A stretch of DNA of 7,753 nt from Candidatus Atribacteria bacterium 4572_76. Lineage in GTDB: Bacteria; Atribacterota; Phoenicimicrobiia; Phoenicimicrobiales; Phoenicimicrobiaceae. Where the stretch lies: positions 1 to 7,753 of the forward strand of contig NBMG01000039.1 of the NCBI GenBank assembly GCA_002084865.1, written 5' to 3'. Made by a program: the position numbers and the translations under genes. Of this stretch, positions 1-5,087 are shown piece after piece (position 1 is the first letter of the stretch; each line of letters begins with the position of its first letter). A model generated the notes under the pieces. The model was given only the letters and a program-made list of their open reading frames with translations. It did not search any database and was not told the origin of the DNA.

Positions 1-128
1 AGAAGGATATCACTTTTACAGTAATAAATGGAGAAGTAGAGGGTGAAAAAGAGAAAGAGCCCGAACAGATCGAAATAGAAACAAAAACTGAAGAAAGTAT
101 ACCGATACCGGAGGAGAAAAACGATTAG
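1..128 (+). CDS. 3' end of an unidentified protein with an acidic, Glu/Lys-rich tail
   Basis: An open frame enters from the left edge (first complete codon at base 3) and stops at TAG 126-128, giving 41 visible residues. It starts KDITFTVINGEVEG and then becomes a low-complexity run of Glu, Lys, Ile and Pro, ending EEKND. About a third of the visible residues are Glu, so it is probably a disordered acidic tail. No domain is recognisable. Because obg often lies just upstream of nadD, this could be the end of an Obg GTPase with a degenerate C-terminal domain, but that rests on gene order only. The last base of the stop codon is also the first base of a heptamer repeat array, so the coding region ends exactly where the repeats begin. 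Confidence 0.6.
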   Translation, partial: KDITFTVINGEVEGEKEKEPEQIEIETKTEESIPIPEEKND

Positions 129-225
129 TATCTCGTATCTCGTGAATCGTATCTCGTAAAGAAGACAGTAGTCAGGAGTCAGAATCCAGGATTCAGAATA
201 TTATCAGAGAATAATGTTATCAGAA
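128..225. repeat. Phased heptamer repeat array, left block
   Basis: Fourteen consecutive 7-base blocks can be read in one phase. The first four are GTATCTC twice, the variant GTGAATC, then GTATCTC again (128-155). At the same phase, 170-197 holds four blocks matching A-N-Y-CAG-R, such as AGTCAGG and ATTCAGA. Blocks in between and after are more degenerate. Bases 142-216 recur as an inverted copy at 5187-5261. No reading frame is kept, since the period is seven, so this is not coding. Confidence 0.75.
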
Positions 226-232
226 TAAACAG

Positions 233-250
233 GGTCGGATAAATCCGTCC
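233..250. repeat. Small inverted repeat in the spacer before nadD
   Basis: Arms 233-240 and 243-250 pair around a 2-base loop with one T-T mismatch; the core is CGGAT/ATCCG. No T-run follows, so a Rho-independent terminator is not supported. It sits between two heptamer arrays. Bases 251-281 hold nothing I can name. Confidence 0.4.
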
Positions 251-281
251 ACTACTTGATTAAAAGCAATATTTTATACAA

Positions 282-351
282 AAAAGTTTTGAGTTTTGAA
301 TTCTGGTTTTCTTCACGCGATACGCAATACGATATACTAACGACTAGTTTA
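282..351. repeat. Phased heptamer repeat array ending at the nadD ribosome binding site
   Basis: Ten 7-base blocks in one phase include TTGAGTT and TTGAATT (289-302) and three blocks ending ATAC (GCGATAC, GCAATAC, GATATAC; 317-337). The array ends at 351 and the nadD Shine-Dalgarno AGGGAGG begins at 352. Bases 292-310 are an inverted copy (18 of 19) of a module at 2811-2844 and 7662-7702. Bases 336-352 are an inverted exact copy of 4948-4964. Confidence 0.7.
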
Positions 352-365
352 AGGGAGGAAGAATA

Positions 366-898
366 ATTTTTAAAGAGAAAGAGAGAATCAAACGTTTAGG
401 AATAATGGGTGGAGTATTTGACCCCATACATTGCGGACATTTATTTACAGCTGAATATCTGACGCCGAAGATAGATATTTAATGACAGTTCTGGCTACCA
501 GTAATAATCAATTTTTTGAGGTATCCAAAGTTGAACTCAATCGGCCGGGGCCTTCTTATTCCATAGACACTGTTAAAGAATTTTTAAAGAGATATAGCCA
601 TGGGGTTAAAATATTTTTCATCACCGGAGCCGATGCTTTTTTAGAGGTAGATTCCTGGTATAAAAGTGAGGAATTAATAAAGCTTTGTCAGTTTGTGGCT
701 GCAACCCGGCCAGGATATGATTTGAATAAATTAGACAAAAAATTTAAAAAGATTATTAAAATTATGGAAATTCCCGCCTTAACTATATCTTCTACAGATA
801 TTAGAAGAAGAGTGAGAGAGGGGAAAAGCATAAAATATTTACTCCCCCAAGAAGTGGAAAAATATATCTATAAAAAAGGATTATATTGCAAAAGGTAA
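366..898 (+). pseudogene. nadD: Broken nicotinate-nucleotide adenylyltransferase gene (internal deletion plus frameshift)
   Basis: NadD joins nicotinate mononucleotide to AMP from ATP, making deamido-NAD in the cytoplasm. The N-terminal piece carries the nucleotidyltransferase signature as GGVFDPIHCGHL (408-443), where the family normally has Thr instead of Val. The C-terminal piece starts with DAEDRYLMTVLAT, read from base 461 in another frame. It continues through RPGPSYSIDT, the GADAF and WYK motifs and the ISSTDIR motif to TAA at 896-898. Between TAEY (ends 458) and base 461 the usual stretch of about 25-30 residues, including the PPHK motif, is missing. The loss is not a multiple of three, so the first frame stops at 479. 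A strong Shine-Dalgarno GGGAGG (353-358) has no ATG, GTG or TTG in frame behind it. ATT 366 (7-base gap) or ATA 363 are the only start candidates before ATG 405, which lies inside the fold. The long second half is otherwise intact, so the lesion is recent or an assembly error. An independent protein from ATG 482 is unlikely: no Shine-Dalgarno and no ATP site. Confidence 0.85.
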
Positions 899-930
899 AG
901 TTTTGTGCCTGGCACAAAACTTTACCTTTT
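890..930. repeat. 41-bp perfect palindrome over the nadD stop codon (REP-like)
   Basis: Two 20-base arms (890-909 and 911-930) are exact reverse complements around a single T at 910. The centre reads GTGCCTGGCAC; the outer part is AT-rich and starts AAAAGG and ends CCTTTT. The nadD TAA (896-898) lies in the left arm. As RNA it would form a long hairpin ending in four U, so it could act as a weak terminator in either direction, but it lies inside what should be an operon. The central core looks like a dispersed palindromic motif I recall from other genomes. The rest of the gap to yqeK (931-970) has nothing else recognisable. Confidence 0.8.
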
Positions 931-981
931 AACAAATCTAACGTCAAAAGCTTCTTTAAGGCAAGAGAATAGGAGATAAGA

Positions 982-1554
982 GTGGATATCGATTTAATAA
1001 AAAAAAGGCTAAAAGAGATGCTGGGTGAAGAGAGATTGGAACATTCGGTTAACACTTCTAAGGTTGCCCGCAAATTAGCCATAAAATATGGTTATGATGC
1101 AGGTAAAGCCGAAGTTGCCGGATTATTACATGATTGCGCCAAAGATTTAGATTATAAAACTTTGGAAAAGGTAGTATTAGAATATAATATCGAACTCGAT
1201 GAAATTATTCGAAAAATTCCTAAATTGTTACACCCTTTGGTGGGGGCAGTTATCGCAAAAAAGGAATTCAATATTCAAGATCCGGTTATTTTAAAAGCAA
1301 TAAAGGCACACAGCACCGGTGTAGCTCAAATGTCCCTTTTGGATAAGATAATTTATCTGAGTGATAAGATTGAACCTTTAAGGAATATGGACGGGGTGGA
1401 AGAAGTAAGAAAAATGGCAGAAATAGATTTAGATAGAGCAGTCCTAATGGCTCTGGATAAAGGGTTACTCTATCTGATCAGCAAAGGTTCATTAATTCAT
1501 CCTGTTTCTGTTGAAGCCAGGAACAATATCCTAAGCAAGGTGGTTTTTGTTTAA
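982..1554 (+). CDS. yqeK: HD-domain Ap4A hydrolase, YqeK family (190 aa)
   Basis: The YqeK family splits diadenosine tetraphosphate (Ap4A) symmetrically into two ADP. It is an HD-superfamily metal enzyme of the cytoplasm, often encoded beside nadD. Expected metal ligands are in order: His21 in RLEHSVNT, His50-Asp51 in LLHDCAKD, His84 in LLHPLVGA, His110 in KAHSTG, and Asp128 in YLSDKIEP. The IIYLSDKIEP stretch is typical of YqeK. Length matches the family. Start is GTG 982 with AGGAG (971-975) six bases upstream. The stop TAA overlaps the next ATG by one base, implying a shared transcript and coupled translation. The gene looks intact, in contrast to the broken nadD upstream. Family assignment is firm; the activity is inferred from family members. 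Confidence 0.92.
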   Translation: MDIDLIKKRLKEMLGEERLEHSVNTSKVARKLAIKYGYDAGKAEVAGLLHDCAKDLDYKTLEKVVLEYNIELDEIIRKIPKLLHPLVGAVIAKKEFNIQDPVILKAIKAHSTGVAQMSLLDKIIYLSDKIEPLRNMDGVEEVRKMAEIDLDRAVLMALDKGLLYLISKGSLIHPVSVEARNNILSKVVFV

Positions 1555-2738
1555 TGTATGAAAATAATTTAGGGGAAAATATAAGAAGGGATAAAAGGAG
1601 AGGGCTAAAAAAGAAAAAAGAAAAAAAAGTAATCTTAATTATATTTTCAGTCCTATTATTAGTTGCCCTAATTTTTTTATTAAAATATTTTGGGATATTC
1701 CCCTTCGGCTCTGACATAATGTCTTACAATCGAGTAAATATCTTAATTGTGGGCTGTGATGAGATTGAGAACCACGGGCGTGCGGATACTATTGTTTTTT
1801 TAAGCATTTCCCCTAAGACTAAAGATGCCCTTATCCTGTCTATCCCCAGAGATACCAGGGTGGAAATTCCAGGAAGAGGAATGGACAAAATAAATCATGC
1901 CTATGCCTTTGGAGGAGAAAAGTTATTATCCAAAACTGTTAGCTCCTTTTTAGATGTACCGATTCATTTTTATGCAGTGGCAGATTTTAACGGATTTGTT
2001 AATATCATTGATGAGTTAGGCGGGGTAGAGATTGATGTAGAAAAAGAGATGTATTATGTAGATAAAGCCGGAGGAGTGGAAATAAACCTTTACCCGGGGA
2101 AGCAAATATTAGATGGGGAAAAATCCTTGCAATACATAAGATTCAGGCACGATAAATTGGGAGATTTAGGCCGAATAAAGAGGCAGCAAAAATTAGCTTT
2201 AGCTGTAATAAAAAAAATGCTAAACTTTGATTCTATAACTAAAATTCCACAGATATCTGAAGGGATGAAAGGATATATAGAGACTAATATAGAAGCACAA
2301 GATGCTATTGCCTTAGCTAACTTGTTTAGAGGTGTAGATCAAGAAAAGTTTAAGATTGAAACCGTTCAGAGCAAGCCAGTTTATATTGAGGGGATTAGTT
2401 ATTTAGAACCTAATGTGGAAGAAGTGCAGCAAAGGGTAAAGTCACTGATCTATGGTAAAAATAGTGGAGTAAAAGTAGAAGTCTTAAATGGAAATGCCAT
2501 GTCTGGTATTGCCCATAAAATAGCTAAAGATCTAGAATTGCAGGGATTTGAAATCGTCAAAGTTGGTAATGCCGATAATTTTAATTATGAGCAAACTAAA
2601 ATTATAATTTATTCAAAAGAAGTAAATTTAAATAACGAATTTAAAAAATTATTTAGAGATTTTGAAATTGTTAAAGAATATCGAACCAATGCTAATTCAG
2701 ATTTAATTATTATATTGGGGAAGGACATGGCGGATTAG
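1554..2738 (+). CDS. LytR-CpsA-Psr (LCP) family cell-wall polymer transferase with LytR_C domain (394 aa)
   Basis: LCP proteins move lipid-linked glycopolymers onto peptidoglycan outside the cytoplasmic membrane. A basic cytoplasmic head (residues 1-25, rich in Lys and Arg) precedes one membrane helix at about 26-43. The LCP domain spans about 60-215. Visible conserved elements are NILIVGCD (62-69), GRADTI with Arg76 and Asp78, SIPRDTRVEIPG with Arg99, Asp100 and Arg102, and DKINHAYAFGG (111-121). They continue with FNGFVNIIDELGGVEIDV (145-162) and the final DLGRIKRQQ (204-212). These Arg and Asp residues bind the polyprenyl-pyrophosphate head in studied members. A C-terminal LytR_C domain follows (about 308-392, from VKVEVLNGNA). 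The ATG overlaps the yqeK stop (TAATG); AAGGTGG at 1537-1543 is a usable Shine-Dalgarno. The stop codon merges into a TTAGTCG repeat. The polymer it transfers cannot be told from sequence. Confidence 0.93.
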   Translation: MYENNLGENIRRDKRRGLKKKKEKKVILIIFSVLLLVALIFLLKYFGIFPFGSDIMSYNRVNILIVGCDEIENHGRADTIVFLSISPKTKDALILSIPRDTRVEIPGRGMDKINHAYAFGGEKLLSKTVSSFLDVPIHFYAVADFNGFVNIIDELGGVEIDVEKEMYYVDKAGGVEINLYPGKQILDGEKSLQYIRFRHDKLGDLGRIKRQQKLALAVIKKMLNFDSITKIPQISEGMKGYIETNIEAQDAIALANLFRGVDQEKFKIETVQSKPVYIEGISYLEPNVEEVQQRVKSLIYGKNSGVKVEVLNGNAMSGIAHKIAKDLELQGFEIVKVGNADNFNYEQTKIIIYSKEVNLNNEFKKLFRDFEIVKEYRTNANSDLIIILGKDMAD

Positions 2739-2753
2739 TCGTTAGTCGTTAGT
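2735..2753. repeat. TTAGTCG heptamer array at the LCP gene stop codon
   Basis: Two exact TTAGTCG units plus a partial third (TTAGT) run from 2735. The LCP stop codon TAG (2736-2738) is part of the first unit. The same word is used at 4951-4984 and 7705-7738 and, inverted, at 336-352. Confidence 0.75.
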
Positions 2754-2755
2754 AG

Positions 2756-2774
2756 GATAGGCATCTCGCCTGTC
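2756..2774 (+). terminator. Hairpin after the LCP gene; possible weak terminator or REP-like element
   Basis: Arms GATAGGC (2756-2762) and GCCTGTC (2768-2774) pair with one G-T pair around the loop ATCTC. It starts 17 bases after the stop codon. The bases after it are only T-rich, without a clean T-run, so termination is uncertain. The hairpin falls in the same 7-base phase as the TTAGTCG repeat before it and may be part of the repeat family. Bases 2775-2806 have nothing I can name. Confidence 0.4.
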
Positions 2775-2806
2775 TATTAATTCTTACCTATCTTTGTTAA
2801 ACAAAA

Positions 2807-2848
2807 ATTTAAAACTAAAAGCGAAAAACCATAATTCAAAACTTAAAA
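2807..2848. repeat. Phased A-rich heptamer array (shares module with 7662-7702)
   Basis: Six 7-base blocks in one phase, including ACTAAAA, GCGAAAA, TTCAAAA and CTTAAAA. The 34-base module at 2811-2844 recurs at 7662-7702 with one additional GCGAAAA unit and no other change. A third, inverted copy with one mismatch over 19 bases is at 292-310. Confidence 0.7.
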
Positions 2849-2882
2849 TCTATATATCGTAGAGCGGATAGAGTATACATTT

Positions 2883-2922
2883 AATTAGCCGATTAGCCAG
2901 TTTACCGGTTACCCGGTTGAAG
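2883..2922. repeat. Phased octamer repeat block
   Basis: Five 8-base blocks such as AATTAGCC, GATTAGCC, AGTTTACC and GGTTACCC lie in one phase. An inverted relative at 5291-5304 lacks one 8-base unit. The period here is eight, while most arrays in the window use seven. Bases 2923-2981 contain similar words (GGTTGGTTAACTG) without a clean phase. Confidence 0.6.
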
Positions 2923-2981
2923 AATTTAGATCAGGTTGGTTAACTGTATCAACTAACTCTCATCTTGCAACTTATATCTTT

Positions 2982-3087
2982 AATTGGCCAATTGGTGAAT
3001 AGGTGAATTGGTTAATTAATATTAACTGGCCAACTGGTAAAAAGGGTAACTAGGTAATAAGAAAATCAGGTAACTATCCAACAAAAG
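2982..3087. repeat. Phased octamer repeat array reaching the rsfS ribosome binding site
   Basis: Octamers beginning AA run in two phased blocks. The first is 2982-3021 (for example AATTGGCC, AATTGGTG, AATAGGTG, AATTGGTT). After a 2-base shift the second is 3024-3087 (for example AACTGGCC, AACTGGTA, AACTAGGT, AATCAGGT, AACTATCC). The first 12 bases form a perfect palindrome, AATTGGCCAATT (2982-2993). The array ends four bases before the rsfS Shine-Dalgarno. No convincing promoter hexamer pair is visible, so rsfS may depend on read-through from the LCP gene. Confidence 0.65.
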
Positions 3088-3090
3088 AAA

Positions 3091-3096
3091 GAGGTG
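3091..3096 (+). promoter_or_regulatory. Strong Shine-Dalgarno that sets the rsfS start at TTG 3103
   Basis: GAGGTG (3091-3096), within the longer match GAGGTGAT, is close to the ideal anti-16S pairing. It overlaps the in-frame GTG at 3094 and directly abuts ATG 3097, so neither can use it. It leaves six bases to TTG 3103, which is therefore the preferred start. Confidence 0.7.
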
Positions 3097-3102
3097 ATGT
3101 TT

Positions 3103-3483
3103 TTGAGTAAAAATTCATTAGCTATTGCAAAAATGGCTGCAGCTGCTGCCGAAGACAAAAAAGCAAAAGATACAGTAATATTAAATCTAAGTAAATTGAC
3201 TCTAATTGCAGATTATTTCGTAATTACCAGTGGTGATTCAGAACCTCAAATAAAGGCAATAAGTAATTTTATTATGAGGAAATTAAAGGAAGATAAAATA
3301 AGGTTATTGCATTATGAAGGTAAACCTGAAACAGGATGGATGTTATTGGATTACGGTGATGTGATAGTTCATATATTTTCCAAAGAAAAAAGGGATTTTT
3401 ACGACCTGGAATATATTTGGCAGGAAGCAAAGAAAATTCGCTTATTAAAAAGAAAGAAGATATTAAGGGAGGAAAAGCAATGA
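3103..3483 (+). CDS. rsfS: Ribosomal silencing factor RsfS (126 aa)
   Basis: RsfS binds ribosomal protein uL14 on the large subunit and blocks joining of the subunits, lowering translation in starvation. The protein is a typical one-domain RsfS: an N-terminal helix (SLAIAKMAAAAAEDKKAKD, residues 5-23), the core motif ADYFVITSG (36-44), and WMLLDYGDVIVHIFSKE (79-95) followed by RDFYDLEYIW (97-106). The basic tail ends LREEKQ. Start TTG 3103 is chosen by Shine-Dalgarno spacing and because families usually begin just before this helix; ATG 3097 would add two residues. The stop TGA overlaps the ATG of the next gene (ATGA), indicating coupling. Its place after yqeK and an LCP gene matches the common nadD-yqeK-rsfS neighbourhood, although a 364-base repeat-filled spacer separates it here. 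Confidence 0.93.
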   Translation: MSKNSLAIAKMAAAAAEDKKAKDTVILNLSKLTLIADYFVITSGDSEPQIKAISNFIMRKLKEDKIRLLHYEGKPETGWMLLDYGDVIVHIFSKEKRDFYDLEYIWQEAKKIRLLKRKKILREEKQ

Positions 3484-3851
3484 GTGCGAATGAAGAAGGT
3501 AAAGGAAATTGGGTTTTCGGATTAATAATATTAGCTGTTGGTATCATATTTATAGTTGAGAATTTCACCGATTTAGAAATATGGGGAAGAGTATGGAATC
3601 TGTGGCCAGTAATTTTACTTATTTGGGGAATTAAAGAAATTTGGCATAACAAATCTATTTTTTTTGGAGTAATATTAATCGCTATAGGAACTATCTTTTT
3701 AGCAAAATATTTTTTCGGTTTCGTGATTTCCGAAAATATCTGGAAATTTTGGCCTGTATTGATCATTGCCCTGGGAATCGACCAAATTTTTAAATCTTTT
3801 GGAGGAGTTAGAGCTAAAGCCAAGAGGAAAATAAAAGAAGAAGAAATATAA
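3480..3851 (+). CDS. Small LiaI/LiaF-type membrane protein with two internal repeats (123 aa)
   Basis: Two similar halves, about 11-55 and 61-105, each start with a Gly-Ile-rich helix (GLIILAVGIIFI; FGVILIAIGTIF). Each then has a polar turn and a second helix with the shared motif W-x-x-W-P-V-[IL]-x-x-x-x-G-I (39-51 and 88-100). This is the layout of the LiaI-LiaF-like transmembrane domain (formerly DUF5668) found in envelope-stress proteins. Four membrane segments are expected, with a short basic C-terminal tail (RAKAKRKIKEEE). ATG 3480 is preceded by AAGGGAGG (3465-3472) with a 7-base gap, and overlaps the rsfS stop by four bases. An in-frame upstream extension to 3417 is unlikely, because it lies wholly inside rsfS. 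The role is unknown; an envelope-stress function is inferred from the family only. Confidence 0.75.
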   Translation: MSANEEGKGNWVFGLIILAVGIIFIVENFTDLEIWGRVWNLWPVILLIWGIKEIWHNKSIFFGVILIAIGTIFLAKYFFGFVISENIWKFWPVLIIALGIDQIFKSFGGVRAKAKRKIKEEEI

Positions 3852-4943
3852 TTACTTTATGTCTAATACCTCTTCTCGTCGCCGTTGTTTCTTCTTTTTT
3901 AACCTTTTAATTTCTACCAAAAGGACTATAGCCCCTATACACAGATTAAAATAAAAGGCGATAACCCTCCAGGCCCCCACAAAGAGACCCAAAAGGTGAA
4001 GGGGGACAAAGAAAGAAAATAATGAGGCAAAACCCATTTCTGCTGTCCCGCTACCGCCCGGAGTAGGCATAAAGGGTAAAATAAAATAAAACACAATTTG
4101 CATTACCAATACATGGGAAAGGTTAAAATTTAGGTTAAATCCCTTAAGAAGAAGAGGGGCTATTAGAAAAAAAGTGCCCCAAAAGATAATTGTATAAAGG
4201 GTAGATAAGAACAGCTTAAACCAATTTTCTTTTAATAGAGAAAAACTCTTATGAAATTCTTTGATTTCCAGGATTACCCTATCAAAGAAGTGTGATATTG
4301 TTTCTTTTTTAGAAAATCTTAAGATACAGGGCAAATGCTGAATCTTAAAGATTATTCCTATCATTTTTTTTGGATATTTTACTGCCAGAATAAATAAAAA
4401 GAGAAAAAATAAAGAAATTAAGATAGCTCCGTTAATAAGGATTGCAGAAAGAACAGTATAGTCAGTAATTGTTTTTTTAAAACTAAAAAAGATAACCGGG
4501 GTAAAAATAGAAAAAACTAAGGTCTTAATCAGGGGCATAATGGTGGCAACCATAGTAGCCTTACCTAAATTCATTTTGTTTTTTATACCTTTATTAAATA
4601 GATATATTTGAGCGGGTAAAGTGCCGGAGAAGAAAGGGGTTATGCCACCGGCAAAATTGCTAATATAGTACACTTTTAGGGCTTCGGTAAAAGTAATTTT
4701 TTCATTAACTGCTTCTACGGTCATTTTTATTCTAAGAGTATCCATCACTGCAGCAAAAACCATCAGGATAAAAGCAAAGAAAAGGTATTTTTTATTAATA
4801 TAAGATAAACTTACCCAGGTATTCTGGTTAATAGTAACAGAAGTAATAGTTAAAATAACTATAATTCCGATAACTAAGGAAATTATTAATCCCTTTAGAA
4901 ATCTTTTTTTATCTAAAATCAACTCGGCCAAATAATCATTCAC
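3852..4943 (-). CDS. UPF0104 / lysylphosphatidylglycerol-synthase-TM-like membrane protein, flippase-like (363 aa)
   Basis: A polytopic membrane protein with about eight hydrophobic segments and a basic tail (KRLKKKKQRRREE, 346-358). Two family signatures are visible: NFAGGITPFFSGTLPAQIYL (95-114), matching the conserved ITP...G.P segment, and PTPGGSGTAEMG (293-304). This is the transmembrane half of MprF-type proteins (PF03706) without the aminoacyltransferase domain. Stand-alone members are proposed to move or modify lipids or glycolipids; the substrate here is unknown. The stop codon abuts that of the LiaI-like gene on the other strand with no base between. Start is unsettled: GTG 4943 gives 363 residues but overlaps AAAGGAG (4949-4943). 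TTG 4931, four codons later, lies 11 bases from that site and gives 359 residues. The upstream DNA is repeat array. Confidence 0.85.
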   Translation of the reverse strand: MNDYLAELILDKKRFLKGLIISLVIGIIVILTITSVTINQNTWVSLSYINKKYLFFAFILMVFAAVMDTLRIKMTVEAVNEKITFTEALKVYYISNFAGGITPFFSGTLPAQIYLFNKGIKNKMNLGKATMVATIMPLIKTLVFSIFTPVIFFSFKKTITDYTVLSAILINGAILISLFFLFLFILAVKYPKKMIGIIFKIQHLPCILRFSKKETISHFFDRVILEIKEFHKSFSLLKENWFKLFLSTLYTIIFWGTFFLIAPLLLKGFNLNFNLSHVLVMQIVFYFILPFMPTPGGSGTAEMGFASLFSFFVPLHLLGLFVGAWRVIAFYFNLCIGAIVLLVEIKRLKKKKQRRREEVLDIK

Positions 4944-4950
4944 TCCTTTA

Positions 4951-4984
4951 AACTAGTCGTTAGTGAATAGTCGTTAGTCGTTAG
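4951..4984. repeat. TTAGTCG-type heptamer module, copy 1 of an exact 34-base direct repeat
   Basis: All 34 bases recur unchanged at 7705-7738. The module is four phased heptamers (TCGTTAG, TGAATAG, then TCGTTAG twice) after AACTAG. On the minus strand it leads straight into the AAAGGAG ribosome binding site of the UPF0104 gene. Confidence 0.85.
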
Positions 4985-5010
4985 TAATAAATATAAGATA
5001 CAAGTTCACG

Positions 5011-5083
5011 GTTTTTAGTTCTTAGTTTATAGTTTTTAGATAAGAAAAATTAGCTTATAATTGTCAGTTGTTAGTTATTATAC
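5011..5083. repeat. TAG-phased heptamer array
   Basis: TAG triplets recur at 5016, 5023, 5030, 5037, 5051 and 5072 (with CAG at 5065), all spaced by multiples of seven. Typical blocks are TAGTTCT, TAGTTTA and TAGTTAT. The 13-mer at 5071-5083 (TTAGTTATTATAC) is repeated exactly at 7644-7656. Confidence 0.6.
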
Positions 5084-5087
5084 TTAT

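Noticed and set aside
128..362. CRISPR array from the regular repeats
   Set aside because: Units are only seven bases, with no unique spacers of 25-40 bases between constant repeats and no cas gene in the window.
482..898. A separate 138-residue protein starting at ATG 482
   Set aside because: The reading frame matches NadD from base 461 onwards, before this ATG, and the ATG corresponds to an internal Met of NadD (RYLMTV). It has no Shine-Dalgarno, so it is a fragment of the broken gene.
890..930. tRNA or attenuator RNA at the long hairpin
   Set aside because: It is a single uninterrupted hairpin with a one-base loop, without cloverleaf, leader peptide or competing stem.
801..1082. Minus-strand open frame of 93 codons across the nadD-yqeK junction
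   Set aside because: It lies over two recognisable plus-strand genes and the palindrome, has no family features and no fitting ribosome binding site.
3272..3823. Minus-strand open frame of 183 codons opposite rsfS and the LiaI-like gene
   Set aside because: Both plus-strand genes match known families; this frame is their antisense shadow.
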